A DNA stretch of 64,000 nucleotides, taken from assembly GCF_003937945.1 (NCBI RefSeq), contig NZ_RSEC01000059.1, forward strand, positions 105,217 to 169,216. Direction: 5' to 3'. Both the position numbers and the translations under genes were made by a program. The notes under the pieces are model-generated. The model was not told the origin of the DNA. It did not search any database and was given only the letters and a program-made list of their open reading frames with translations. Below are positions 1 to 8,252 of this stretch, one piece after another. Position 1 is the first letter of the stretch; the number at the start of each line of letters is the position of its first letter. The stretch comes from Amycolatopsis eburnea (GTDB taxonomy: Bacteria; Actinomycetota; Actinomycetes; Mycobacteriales; Pseudonocardiaceae).

Positions 1-314
1 TGCTCGCCACCGGGCTGATGCACCTGCTGAGCGTCGCCACGCCGGCGCCGTCCCAGTTCTTCGGCTGGATCATGGTCCTCGTCACGCTGATCGCCGTGGT
101 GCTGCCGCTGACCCTCACGGTCGCCCCGAGCGCGAAGATCGCGACGGCCGTGATCAACCTGGTGCTCGGCCTGGCCATCGCCGCGGTGGTGAACAGCATG
201 GCGGCCAGCGCCCGGACCCTGCACCGGCGCCGCAGGCAGCAGAGCGCGGCCCCGCCGCCGACGCAGCAGCAGTGGACCCAGCAGGAGCCGCCGACCCGGT
301 ACTACGACCGCTGA
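1..314 (+). CDS. 3' part of a small membrane protein, DUF6069-like
   Basis: The frame is already open at the window edge, so the 5' end is missing and the ATG at 18 is internal. About 104 residues are visible. They form two hydrophobic segments (IMVLVTLIAVVLPL and AVINLVLGLAIAAVV) followed by an Arg-rich stretch and a hydrophilic Pro/Gln-rich tail. The spacing of the segments resembles the C-terminal half of small actinobacterial DUF6069 membrane proteins, whose function is unknown. That assignment is by eye only. The TGA overlaps the next ATG (TGATG), so translation of the following reductase is probably coupled. Confidence 0.6.
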   Translation, partial: LATGLMHLLSVATPAPSQFFGWIMVLVTLIAVVLPLTLTVAPSAKIATAVINLVLGLAIAAVVNSMAASARTLHRRRRQQSAAPPPTQQQWTQQEPPTRYYDR

Positions 315-730
315 TGGACGTCCAGGAGACGAACCGCCGCGTGATCCGGCAGTTCCGCGCGGGCGGTGAAGTGGACGGCATGCACCGCGAGCGGCTGGTC
401 CTGCTGACCACGACCGGCCGCCGCACGGGCGAGCCCCGCACGGTCCCGATGATGGTCCACCACGACGGCGACCGGCTGCTGGTGGTGGCCTCGAACGTCG
501 GCGCGCCGAAGCACCCGGACTGGTACCTGAACCTCGTCGACGACCCGCGGGTGAAGGTCGAGGCCGACGGCCGCGAGTTCGAGGGCGAGGCGCTGCCGCT
601 GCTGGGCGCGGACTACGTGCGGGCGTGGGCGGAGCTGGAGCGGCACTACCCGTTCCTGGCCGAGCACCGGGAGAAGGCCCGGCAGGCGCGCCGGGTCATC
701 CCGATCGTGGAGCTGTCCGAAGAGGACTGA
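314..730 (+). CDS. F420-dependent nitroreductase/quinone reductase family protein (DDN-like)
   Basis: A 138-residue protein of the deazaflavin (F420)-dependent nitroreductase family (PF04075; relatives include mycobacterial Ddn). Family hallmarks are LVLLTTTGRRTGEPRTVPM near residues 28-46, the glycine-containing VVASNVGAPKHPDWYLNL segment, and the conserved WYLNLVDDPRV core. Length is typical. Family members use reduced F420 to reduce quinones or other acceptors; the substrate here is unknown. I chose the ATG at 314 because it overlaps the upstream stop and gives the usual family N-terminus. No signal peptide is seen, so it is cytoplasmic or membrane-peripheral. Confidence 0.85.
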   Translation: MDVQETNRRVIRQFRAGGEVDGMHRERLVLLTTTGRRTGEPRTVPMMVHHDGDRLLVVASNVGAPKHPDWYLNLVDDPRVKVEADGREFEGEALPLLGADYVRAWAELERHYPFLAEHREKARQARRVIPIVELSEED

Positions 731-747
731 AACCGTCCTCTTCGGAC
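715..747. terminator. Bidirectional hairpin between convergent genes
   Basis: A perfect 13-bp stem (715-727 with 735-747) and a 7-base loop that contains the stop codon of the DDN-like gene. It sits between that gene and the convergent ABC permease gene, so it could end transcription from both sides. There is no U-tract, as is common in high-GC actinomycetes. Confidence 0.6.
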
Positions 748-751
748 GGTC

Positions 752-1555
752 CTACTTGCTCGCCACCCGCCGGTAGCGAGCCGTGGCCAGCGGGGCGAAG
801 ACCGCGATGATCGCCACGCAGCACAGGATCGAGTACAGCGCCGCGTGCTCGGCCGGCCAGCCCGTCGGCGCGGGGCCGAACCGGTTGCCGAACAGGTCCC
901 TGGTCGCGTTGATCACCGCCGTGAACGGGTTCCAGTCCGCGATCGCCTTGAGGAACGCCGGGAGGGTCTGGGTCGGGACGAACGCCGAGGAGATGAAGCT
1001 CAGCGGGAACATCCAGATCAGCCCGGCGCTCTGCGCGACCTCGACGCTGCGCGCCGCGAGGCCGATCAGCGCGCCGACCCACGACAGCGCCCAGGCGAAC
1101 ATCAGCATCACCAGGTAGCCGAGCAGCGCGTCCCAGAAGCTGCCGCGGATGCGCCAGCCGACGATCAGGCCGCACAGCGACATCACCACGAGCGCCACGA
1201 CGCTGACCACGAGGTCCGACGTCGTGCGGCCGAGGATCACCGCGATCCGGGACATCGGCAGCGAGCGGAACCGGTCGATGATGCCCTTCTGCAGGTCGTT
1301 GGCGAAGCCGATGACGGTGAACGCCGAGTTGAACGCCACCGTCTGGGCGAAGATCCCCGCGATGAGGAACTCGCGGTACGCCGCGCCGCCCGAGTCGCCG
1401 CCGATCGCGTTGCCGAAGACGTAGGCGAACAGCAGCACGAACATGATCGGCTGCAGCGTCGCGGCCATCAGCCAGTCCGGGTTGCGGCGGACGTTCACCA
1501 GGTTGCGCCAGGTGATGATGCCACCGTCGGAGATGCCCTTCGCGAGCGCGTTCAC
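752..1555 (-). CDS. ABC-2 type permease, DrrB-like exporter subunit
   Basis: A 267-residue ABC-2 membrane protein with about six hydrophobic segments. It matches the daunorubicin-resistance DrrB/NodJ style: an N-terminal RNLVNVRRNPDWLMAATLQP amphipathic region, then FVLLFAYVFGNAIG, and a conserved C-terminal NPFTAVINATRDLF segment. The GTG start overlaps the stop of the ATPase gene (GTGA), so the two subunits are translationally coupled and should form one exporter. The substrate cannot be read from sequence; relatives export antibiotics, lipids or other hydrophobic compounds. Confidence 0.9.
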   Translation of the reverse strand: MNALAKGISDGGIITWRNLVNVRRNPDWLMAATLQPIMFVLLFAYVFGNAIGGDSGGAAYREFLIAGIFAQTVAFNSAFTVIGFANDLQKGIIDRFRSLPMSRIAVILGRTTSDLVVSVVALVVMSLCGLIVGWRIRGSFWDALLGYLVMLMFAWALSWVGALIGLAARSVEVAQSAGLIWMFPLSFISSAFVPTQTLPAFLKAIADWNPFTAVINATRDLFGNRFGPAPTGWPAEHAALYSILCCVAIIAVFAPLATARYRRVASK

Positions 1556-2514
1556 TTCGCGGCCTCCTCGGCGCCGTGACCGGTCAGGGACAGGAAGACG
1601 TCGTCGAGCGTCGGCCGGTGCAGGGCGACGTCCTGGACGGCGATGCCCTGGGCGTCGAGCCGCCGCAGGGCCTCGATGAGGGCCTTGGGCCCGGTGTCGA
1701 CGAGGATCTCCGCGCGTCGCGTGTGGTCGTCGCCCGCCGGCTCGCCGTTGCCGACCTCGCGCAGCACCTCCAGCGTGGCGGGCAGGTCGGCGGGGGAGGT
1801 GACGACGAGCTCGAGGCGTTCGCCGCCGATCTGCGCCTTGAGCTCGTCGGCCGTGCCGCGGGCGATCACCCGGCCGTGGTCGATCACCACGATCGAGTCG
1901 GCGAGCTGGTCGGCTTCTTCGAGGTACTGGGTGGTCAGCAGCACGGTCGTGCCGTCCGCGACCAGCTCCTTGATGACGCCCCAGGTGTCGAGGCGCCCGC
2001 CGGGGTCGAGGCCGGTGGTCGGCTCGTCGAGGACGACGACGGTCGGCTCCGCGACCAGCGCGCCGGCCAGGTCGAGCCGCCGCCGCATGCCGCCGGAATA
2101 GCCCTTGGCCGGCCGGTCGGCGGCGTCTTCCAGCGCGAACCGCGCGAGCAGCTCCCGGGCCCGGGCGCGGGCCGCCGCCTTGCGCCTGCCGTAGAGCCGC
2201 CCGACCATGTACAGGTTTTCGTAGCCGGTCAGGTTCTCGTCGACGGCCGCGTACTGCCCGGACAGCCCGATCCGCCGCCGCACCTGGTCCGGCTCGGCCA
2301 GGACGTCGTAGCCGGCGACGCGCGCCGAGCCGGAGTCCGGCCGCAGCAGCGTGGTCAGGATGCGGACCGTGGTGGTCTTCCCGGCGCCGTTCGGGCCGAG
2401 CAGGCCGAGCACGCGCCCGGCCGGGATGTCGAGGTCGACGCCGTCGAGCGCGCGGGTCGACCCGTAGGTTTTGACGAGCCCGCGCACCTGGACGGCGCTG
2501 TCCGGTTCCGGCAT
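1552..2514 (-). CDS. ABC transporter ATP-binding protein, DrrA-like
   Basis: A 320-residue ATPase with Walker A GPNGAGKTTT (about residues 40-49), a Q-loop region, the signature YSGGMRRRLDLA, Walker B VVVLDEPTTGLDP and an H-loop. The C-terminal extension of about 90 residues is typical of the DrrA drug-resistance family. An AGGGG Shine-Dalgarno lies 7 bases before the ATG. It is the first gene of a two-gene operon with the permease downstream and should energise export at the cytoplasmic face. No resistance or biosynthesis genes adjoin it, so the substrate is open. Confidence 0.93.
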   Translation of the reverse strand: MPEPDSAVQVRGLVKTYGSTRALDGVDLDIPAGRVLGLLGPNGAGKTTTVRILTTLLRPDSGSARVAGYDVLAEPDQVRRRIGLSGQYAAVDENLTGYENLYMVGRLYGRRKAAARARARELLARFALEDAADRPAKGYSGGMRRRLDLAGALVAEPTVVVLDEPTTGLDPGGRLDTWGVIKELVADGTTVLLTTQYLEEADQLADSIVVIDHGRVIARGTADELKAQIGGERLELVVTSPADLPATLEVLREVGNGEPAGDDHTRRAEILVDTGPKALIEALRRLDAQGIAVQDVALHRPTLDDVFLSLTGHGAEEAAK

Positions 2515-2593
2515 GGCGGTTCCCCTCTCGGTGACCCCGCCAAGCTAGGCCAGCGCGTCCGGTTTGTCCTCCGGGTTTCTCCCTGAGCCGGGG

Positions 2594-3103
2594 TCAGTTC
2601 GCCGAAAGCGTGACGGCGAACTCCGGCGGCGTCCGCAGCGTCTGGAAGACGACGCAGTAGCGCTCGGTCAGTTTCTTCAGCGTGGCGAGCTGCTCGTCGG
2701 ACGCATCGGTGTCGAGGTCGAACGACAGCCGGATCGCGCGGAAGCCCACCGGAGCGTCCTTCGCGACGGCCAGCGTGCCGCGGAAGTCGAGGTCCCCTTC
2801 GGCGCGCACGCGGCCGCCGCGCACCTCGAGGCCCAGCGACGTCGCCACCGCCCGCAGCGTCACCCCGGCGCACGCGACGAGCGCCTCGAGCAGCATGTCA
2901 CCCGAACAGGCGAGAGTGCCGTCACCGCCGGTTGCCGGGTGCAGGCCCGCCTCGACGATCGCGCGGCCGGTCTCCACCTTGCAGGAGATGCCGAGACCGT
3001 CCAGCTCGGCGTCGGCGTGCAGCGTGACGAGCGCGCTCTCCGGCTGCTCGCGGTACTTGTCCTTCAGCGGGGCCTGGGTCGCGCGCAGCTCTTCGGTGTC
3101 CAT
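2594..3103 (-). CDS. OsmC family peroxidase-like protein
   Basis: A 169-residue OsmC/Ohr-fold protein. The two redox cysteines expected for the family are visible, in LACSGDMLLEAL (about residue 65) and LVACAGVTL (about residue 79). Typical OsmC sequence follows, including DLDFRGTLAV and the C-terminal ERYCVVFQTL. Family members reduce organic hydroperoxides through a cysteine pair with lipoyl or thiol partners; some function only as stress proteins. The gene is monocistronic: 79 bp separate it from the exporter operon downstream, and a strong hairpin lies upstream at 3131-3164. Confidence 0.88.
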   Translation of the reverse strand: MDTEELRATQAPLKDKYREQPESALVTLHADAELDGLGISCKVETGRAIVEAGLHPATGGDGTLACSGDMLLEALVACAGVTLRAVATSLGLEVRGGRVRAEGDLDFRGTLAVAKDAPVGFRAIRLSFDLDTDASDEQLATLKKLTERYCVVFQTLRTPPEFAVTLSAN

Positions 3104-3130
3104 GGGGGGATTCTGCCCCGGAAAACGGAG

Positions 3131-3164
3131 AAGCGGGGAGACCGGAAGCCCGGTCTCCCCGCTT
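3131..3164 (-). terminator. Strong hairpin terminator of the metalloprotease gene
   Basis: A perfect 15-bp stem (3131-3145 with 3150-3164) and a 4-base loop. It lies 14 bases beyond the stop of the minus-strand M4 protease gene and before the OsmC gene, so it probably ends the protease transcript. Confidence 0.8.
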
Positions 3165-3177
3165 CAGCGGTTCAGCT

Positions 3178-5451
3178 TCAGCTCAGGGTCACGGCCACGT
3201 CGTCGATGACGAACGAGGTCTGCAGCGAGCTGTCTTCGGTGCCGGTGAACTTCAGCGAGAGGGTGCCGCCGGCGGCCGACGAGACGTCGATCGTCTTGAG
3301 CGCGTACCCGGACGCCTTGTTCAGGTTGGAGTAGCTGCCCAGCGTCGTGCTGCCGTTGGCGACGGTCAGCTTGTCGTAGGCGGTGGTGGTGGTCGTCTCC
3401 GCGGAGTCGATGTGCAGGTAGAACGTCAGGCTGGCGTGGCAGCCCGCCGGGATGCTCACCGACTGCGCGAGCGTGTCGGTGTGCGTCGTGCCGTACCCGT
3501 CGAGCCACGCGTTGTAGGTGCCGCCGTGCGTCGGCTCGTCGGCACCGTTCTGCCCGATCACGCCGGAGCTGGCGGTCCAGCCGGTGCTGCCCGACTCGAA
3601 GCCGCCGTTGGCCAGCTTCTGGCCGGAGCAGCCGCTGGTCGTGCCGACGGTCCACGTGAACGACGCCGTGCCGGTCTTGGCCGCCGCGTCCTTCGCCGTC
3701 ACCGTGACGTTCGAGGTGCCAGCGGTGGTCGCGGTGCCCGAGATCGTGCCGGTGGAGGCGTTGATCGACAGGCCGGCCGGGAGGCCGGTGGCCGACCAGG
3801 TGTACGGCGCGGTGCCGCCGCTCGCCGAGAGCGGGAGGTTGACCGAAGCGCCGGTCACGGTGGACTGGTTGCCCGGGTTGGACACGGTGACGGTGCCGGT
3901 CGCCGAGCAGGTCGGGTCGGCCGACTGGGCCGGCACGCTGATCGCGTCCCACGCCGCCTTGACGGTGTTGAACTCGGTGCAGCTGCCCGGGAACAGGTTC
4001 TTCGCCGCGGTCAGCGTCCAGGTGCGGTACTTCAGGTACGAGCTGCTGGAGGTCTTGAGCAGCATCGCGTTGTAGAAGATCTTCACCGCGTTCTGGACCC
4101 CGATGCCGGTGATCGAGGTGTTGTTGCACGTGGTGCTGGTCGGCTGCCCGTTGGTCGGGTTGGTGCCTTCGGCCAGCAGGTAGAACCAGTGGTTGCCGGG
4201 GCCGGCGGCCGCGTGCACCTCACCGTTGGGGACGGAGCTGTCGTAGCAGTTCTTGTCGCCCAGCGCCGACGGGTTGTACATGTTGCGGATCGGGCCGGAG
4301 CCGACGAGGTTGACCGTCTCGCCGACGAGGAAGTCCGGCACGTCGCCGCCCGAGGGCTCGTTCGCGAACCACTCGGTCGAGGCACCGAAGACGTCCGCGA
4401 CGAACTCCTGGGTGCCCGCGCCCGAGATACCGCCCGGGGTGTGGTCGTCGATGCCGTGGCCGTGCTCGTGCGCCACGACGTCGATCGAGCTGATCCACTG
4501 GCCGTTGGTGTTCTTGCCGATCTGGACCTGGGTGCCGTCGTAGTAGGCGTTCTGGTCGTTCAGGCCGACGCGGACCGGCCAGCCGCCGCCGTTGCCGTCG
4601 AAGCTGTTGCGGCCCAGCCACTGCGAGAGCATCTTGTTCTCGGTCTGCAGCGCGAAGAGGGCGTCGACGCAGCCGGTCTCGCGGCTGGTCGCGTTGCCGT
4701 TGCCCCACGCGTCGTCGGGACCGCTGAACGTCGTGTTGGTGGCCGCGTCCTGGCAGGACTCGGTGGGGTGGTTCGGGTCCTTCAGCGAGTACGTGCTGCC
4801 GGACTGCGTGGTGTCGAGGTGCACCGGGTTCGGCCGGTTGTACGCGCTGGTGCCGTCCCCGTTCATGACGTGCTCTTGGGTCTTGAGCACCTTGCCGGTG
4901 GCGGCGTCGACGATGACGTCGAGGCGGCTCGGGCCCTCGGCGTCGCGGCCGACGACGGTGCTCTTCCACGCGAGCGTGGGCGTGCCGAGCGCGAAGACGA
5001 CCTGCTGCGCCGGGCTCACGCTGTCCACCGCGGACAGCTGCTGCCGCGCGGTCGCCTCGGCCGCGGCCTTCGACACCTTGGCGGTGGTGGAGGCGAGGTT
5101 GATGGTCTGGTCCTGCGCGACGGAGGTGCCCAGCACCTGGCCCGTCGAGTCGGTCGCCACCACGAAGTCGCCGCCGACGACCGGCAGGCCCTTGTAGCTG
5201 CGCTCGTACGGGACGTACTTGAGCCCGTTGGTCGAGGAAATCGCTTTCTGGGCGAGGAAAACGTCGTCCGCGCTGGCGTGCAGCGCGGCCGGCTTGCTCG
5301 CGACCAGGCTCGCCGCCGCGTTGACGGCCAGGGTCTGGGCGTCGGCGGTGGCGTTCGGGGTGGCGGGCTGGGCCTGGGCGGCCGTGGTGGTGCACATCGC
5401 GGCTATCAGCGCGCCGCTCGCGGCCAAGACGATGGGACGTCTCAGGTGCAT
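3178..5451 (-). CDS. Secreted M4 (thermolysin-like) metalloprotease with Ig-like and C-terminal sandwich domains
   Basis: A 757-residue pre-pro-enzyme. Residues 1-27 are a Sec signal peptide ending in AQAQ. An FTP/PepSY-type propeptide follows, up to about residue 190. The catalytic domain carries the zinc motif HEHGH at 328-332 and a third ligand, probably E349 in TQEFVADVFG. A putative Ig (He_PIG-like) domain lies around 520-600 (APYTWSATGLPAGLSI), followed by a C-terminal jelly-roll-like domain (about 605-757) starting LANGGFESGSTGW. The propeptide normally inhibits and helps fold the protease, then is removed after secretion. The ATG has an AGGAGA-type ribosome site about 8 bases upstream. 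The gene stands alone. Confidence 0.93.
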   Translation of the reverse strand: MHLRRPIVLAASGALIAAMCTTTAAQAQPATPNATADAQTLAVNAAASLVASKPAALHASADDVFLAQKAISSTNGLKYVPYERSYKGLPVVGGDFVVATDSTGQVLGTSVAQDQTINLASTTAKVSKAAAEATARQQLSAVDSVSPAQQVVFALGTPTLAWKSTVVGRDAEGPSRLDVIVDAATGKVLKTQEHVMNGDGTSAYNRPNPVHLDTTQSGSTYSLKDPNHPTESCQDAATNTTFSGPDDAWGNGNATSRETGCVDALFALQTENKMLSQWLGRNSFDGNGGGWPVRVGLNDQNAYYDGTQVQIGKNTNGQWISSIDVVAHEHGHGIDDHTPGGISGAGTQEFVADVFGASTEWFANEPSGGDVPDFLVGETVNLVGSGPIRNMYNPSALGDKNCYDSSVPNGEVHAAAGPGNHWFYLLAEGTNPTNGQPTSTTCNNTSITGIGVQNAVKIFYNAMLLKTSSSSYLKYRTWTLTAAKNLFPGSCTEFNTVKAAWDAISVPAQSADPTCSATGTVTVSNPGNQSTVTGASVNLPLSASGGTAPYTWSATGLPAGLSINASTGTISGTATTAGTSNVTVTAKDAAAKTGTASFTWTVGTTSGCSGQKLANGGFESGSTGWTASSGVIGQNGADEPTHGGTYNAWLDGYGTTHTDTLAQSVSIPAGCHASLTFYLHIDSAETTTTTAYDKLTVANGSTTLGSYSNLNKASGYALKTIDVSSAAGGTLSLKFTGTEDSSLQTSFVIDDVAVTLS

Positions 5452-5720
5452 CGAAGGATCTCCTCCGGGCAGGGCGAACCGGCCCGGTGCAGGCCGGGCC
5501 GAGAACGGGGGACGGGAAAACGGTGCTGCTTGGCGGAAATCAGGATCCGGTGCCGAAGCCTCGTGAACAAGCGACTAACGTACGGTCTTATCTACGAGAG
5601 GCAATACTTCCCAAAATGGACATTTGGCGCCATTGGGATATGTGGTGCTGTCTGTCCACTCAGGACCGAAGGGGGATCACCGCCGTTCGGGTGATCTTTC
5701 CGCGTCCCCCGGACGACGAA
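5452..5720. other. Upstream region of the M4 protease gene
   Basis: Non-coding. It holds the protease ribosome site next to 5451 and a relatively AT-rich stretch around 5570-5650 that is the likely promoter region. I see no clear operator. Confidence 0.4.
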
Positions 5721-5753
5721 AAGGCCCCTCCGCCGGATCGGCGAAGGGGCCTT
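5721..5753 (-). terminator. Hairpin terminator of msrA
   Basis: A 15-bp stem with one mismatch (5721-5735 with 5739-5753) and a 3-base loop, 15 bases past the end of the minus-strand msrA gene. It also lies 270 bases upstream of the protease start and may insulate that promoter. Confidence 0.7.
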
Positions 5754-5768
5754 CGGTGTCTCGGACCG

Positions 5769-6284
5769 TCAGGCGGTCTTCTCGCGCTTCGGGAGCTTCC
5801 AGCCCGGGCGCACGAAGTGGCAGGTGTACCCGTTCGGAATGCGCTGCAGGTAGTCCTGGTGCTCCGGCTCGGCCTCCCAGAAGTCGCCGGCCGGGCTGAC
5901 CTCGGTGACGACCTTGCCGGGCCACAGCCCCGACGCGTCGACGTCGGCGATGGTGTCCTCGGCGACCCGCCGCTGCTCGTCGTTCTCGAAGAAGATCGCC
6001 GAGCGGTAGCTCAGGCCGATGTCGTTGCCCTGGCGGTTCTTCGTCGTCGGGTCGTGCACCTGGAAGAAGAACTCGAGCAGGTCGCGGAACGTCGTCCGCG
6101 CGGGGTCGTAGATCACCTCGATGGCCTCGGCGTGCGTGCCGTGGTTGCGGTAGGTGGCGTTGGGGACGTCGCCGCCGCTGTAACCCACCCGGGTCGAAAC
6201 GACCCCGGGCTGACGGCGGAACAGCTCCTGCATGCCCCAGAAGCAGCCGCCGGCCAGGACGGCCCTTTCGGTTGACGTGGTCAC
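5769..6284 (-). CDS. msrA: Peptide methionine (S)-S-oxide reductase MsrA
   Basis: A 171-residue cytoplasmic enzyme that reduces methionine-S-sulfoxide in oxidised proteins. The catalytic motif GGCFWG lies near the N-terminus and is followed by VGYSGG, the HAEAIEV segment and the C-terminal GYTCHF, whose cysteine could serve as a resolving residue. I chose the GTG at 6284 because GGAG lies 7 bases upstream; the frame is open further upstream to an ATG at 6326, but that adds residues not seen in the family. A hairpin terminates it at 5721-5753. The MsrB partner is not nearby. Confidence 0.93.
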   Translation of the reverse strand: MTTSTERAVLAGGCFWGMQELFRRQPGVVSTRVGYSGGDVPNATYRNHGTHAEAIEVIYDPARTTFRDLLEFFFQVHDPTTKNRQGNDIGLSYRSAIFFENDEQRRVAEDTIADVDASGLWPGKVVTEVSPAGDFWEAEPEHQDYLQRIPNGYTCHFVRPGWKLPKREKTA

Positions 6285-6388
6285 GGCGTCACTCCTTCTC
6301 TCGTGCGGTGCATCCAGCGGGTACAACTTCCGTCGGTCGCCGATGATTCCACGGCGGTATTACGGAAGCCTGACGTCCCTGGATCGAT

Positions 6389-6416
6389 GATACCTCCTGT
6401 CGGGTATCGCCGATAC
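6389..6416. promoter_or_regulatory. Candidate operator with three GTATC/GATAC half-sites
   Basis: A perfect palindrome GTATCGCCGATAC at 6404-6416, with an extra GATACC at 6389-6394 that pairs with GGTATC at 6403-6408. It lies between the divergent msrA and STAS genes, about 105 bases upstream of msrA. The regulator is unknown. Confidence 0.35.
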
Positions 6417-6574
6417 TCATCGACTGTCCACAGTAGACGTTAGACCGGACGGCGGCGCCGGATTCGCCCGTCCGCCAAGGAGAATCGGATCTCCCGCTTC
6501 AGCGCGCCGAGACCCCACGGCGGTGGGACGATGGGCCGGGGCCGTCCTCCGACACGGCCCCGAGGAGGCGCGCG

Positions 6575-6952
6575 ATGCGCAACGGGACCGTCCCCGAACG
6601 GACCAGCGGGGTGCTGGTCGTCGAGGTCCGTGGCCAGCTCGACATCGACACGGTGGCGCAGTGGACGACGGTGATCGAGGCCACCATCTGCGAACTGCCG
6701 GGGCCGCACCTGCTGGCGCTCGACCTCGGGCAGCTGGAATTCCTGTCGGTCCGCGGGATCCGCGGCCTGCTGCGGGCGTTCGAACTGTGCTGGGAGCGCG
6801 GGATTTCGGGCTGCCTGATCGCCACCCCGGGCGGCGCGGTCGAGCGGGTGATCCGCCTCACGGGGCTGGCTGGGCGGGTCCCGCTCTTCCCGCACCGCGT
6901 GGCGGCGATCGCCGCGTACCAGCCGACGGAGATGCGCTGGCTGCCCGGCTGA
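6575..6952 (+). CDS. STAS-domain protein lacking the usual phosphorylated serine
   Basis: A 125-residue single STAS domain of the anti-sigma factor antagonist type. The fold pattern is clear: GVLVVEVRGQLDID, then LLALDLGQLEFLSVRGIRGLL. At the position where SpoIIAA/RsbV proteins have Asp-Ser-(Ser/Ala)-Gly, this protein reads Ser-Val-Arg-Gly, so the residue normally phosphorylated by the anti-sigma kinase appears to be Val. It may be constitutively active, differently regulated, or not a sigma-pathway protein. The ATG has GGAGG about 8 bases upstream. No kinase or sigma gene adjoins it; the Rsb cluster is 35 kb away. Confidence 0.8.
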   Translation: MRNGTVPERTSGVLVVEVRGQLDIDTVAQWTTVIEATICELPGPHLLALDLGQLEFLSVRGIRGLLRAFELCWERGISGCLIATPGGAVERVIRLTGLAGRVPLFPHRVAAIAAYQPTEMRWLPG

Positions 6953-6970
6953 GGCGGCTGGGCCTGCGGG

Positions 6971-7085
6971 TGTGGCTGCCGGGCTGGCGGCTGTGAGCGG
7001 TGCGGGCTTGGGCGGTGCGGTGTGGCTGCCGGGCTGGCGGCTGTGAGCGGTGCGGGCTTGGGCGGTGCGGGCTTGGGCGGTGCGG
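6971..7085. repeat. Perfect 50-bp tandem duplication plus a partial third unit
   Basis: 6971-7020 and 7021-7070 are identical. The last 15 bases are repeated once more at 7071-7085. This lies in the 345-base non-coding gap between the STAS gene and the convergent LysR gene. No hairpin or gene is evident in the rest of that gap, which is GC-rich and low in complexity. Confidence 0.9.
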
Positions 7086-7297
7086 GTCTGGCGCCCGGGT
7101 CGGCGCTGGCCTGCCCGGCTCGGGTGGTGGCGGTCTGGTGCCGGGGCGGGTCGGCGCGTGAAAGCCGTGCTGCCGGTTGCGCCGGGGCGGGTGCTTTCTG
7201 GCGGCGGGTCGGCGCGACGTGCGAGACTGCCCGCGTCGCTGCGCAGGCGCGTCGTCGGCTCGCCCAGTGCCGCGGGGCCCACCTGCCGCGCGCCGCG

Positions 7298-8164
7298 TCA
7301 TTCCGGCTCGCGCACCAGCTCGGCCGCCGCCTCCGCGAACCCGCGGACCCGGGCCGTCGCCGTCGCGGCCGGCCAGATGAGGCTCCACTCGAGGCGGGGC
7401 GCGTCGGCGAGCGGCACGTAAACCACGTCCGGCCGCGGGTAGTACCGCCGGATGTGGGCCCCGACCGGCAGCACCCCGGAGCCCGCGCCGGCCAGGGTGA
7501 GCAGCTCCTGCAGGCCGGCGCGCGGGTGGATCGTGGCGTCCGGGGCGTGCTCGTCGAGCCACGGGTCCGGCAGCGCGCACCGCAGCACCGGCACGCGCGC
7601 CAGGTCCGCCGCCCGCACCGAGTCCCGCCGGGCGAACGGGTGGTCCGCCGCGACCGCCAGGAACCGCACCTCCCGCACCAGCACCGGGCCGGCGACCAGG
7701 TCCGGCGCCGCCGTCGGGAGCGCGGCGAGGACCACGTCGACCTCGCCCTCGCGCAGCCAGGGCAGCACCTCGGCCGGCCGCACCTCGCGGAACTCGACGT
7801 GGCAGCCGGGCTCCCGCTGCCGGAACCGTTCGGCCACGCCGGCCAGGAGCTGCCCGCCGGCGGCGTCGCCGAACGCGACGCGCAGGGTGCCGGTGACGCC
7901 GCGGCCGGCCTCGATCGCCCGGTCCAGCGCCGCGCCGACCGCCGCGAACGGCGGTCCGAGGTCGGTGACGAGCTGCCGGCCCACCGGCGTCAGCGCCACG
8001 CGGCGGCTGGTCCGGGTGAACAGGGGTACGCCGATCCGCCGTTCGAGCTTGCGGATCGTCTGGCTGACCTGCGCGGTCGAGACGTGCAGCCGCTCCGCCG
8101 TGCGGCCGAAGTGCAGCTCCTCGGCCAGCGTCAGGACCGTCTCCAGCTCGCGCCACTCCGGCAT
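7298..8164 (-). CDS. LysR family transcriptional regulator
   Basis: A 288-residue LysR-type regulator. The N-terminal winged HTH is clear (LETVLTLAEELHFGRTAERLHVSTAQVSQTIRKLE, residues 7-41), followed by VPLFTRTSRRVALTPVG. The substrate-binding half covers about residues 90-285 (LRVAFGDAAGGQLL onward). LysR proteins usually control a divergent neighbour with a small co-inducer; here the neighbour is the SnoaL-like gene starting at 8253. The 88-bp shared promoter region would hold its site, although I cannot point to a convincing T-N11-A box. Confidence 0.93.
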   Translation of the reverse strand: MPEWRELETVLTLAEELHFGRTAERLHVSTAQVSQTIRKLERRIGVPLFTRTSRRVALTPVGRQLVTDLGPPFAAVGAALDRAIEAGRGVTGTLRVAFGDAAGGQLLAGVAERFRQREPGCHVEFREVRPAEVLPWLREGEVDVVLAALPTAAPDLVAGPVLVREVRFLAVAADHPFARRDSVRAADLARVPVLRCALPDPWLDEHAPDATIHPRAGLQELLTLAGAGSGVLPVGAHIRRYYPRPDVVYVPLADAPRLEWSLIWPAATATARVRGFAEAAAELVREPE

Positions 8165-8252
8165 GCCCGCCCCCCCATCGTCAATTCTCGCTTAACGATC
8201 GTGGCACACAAGCGCGTTGATCGGCTTCGCGGGCCGCGCCAGCCTTGACGGC

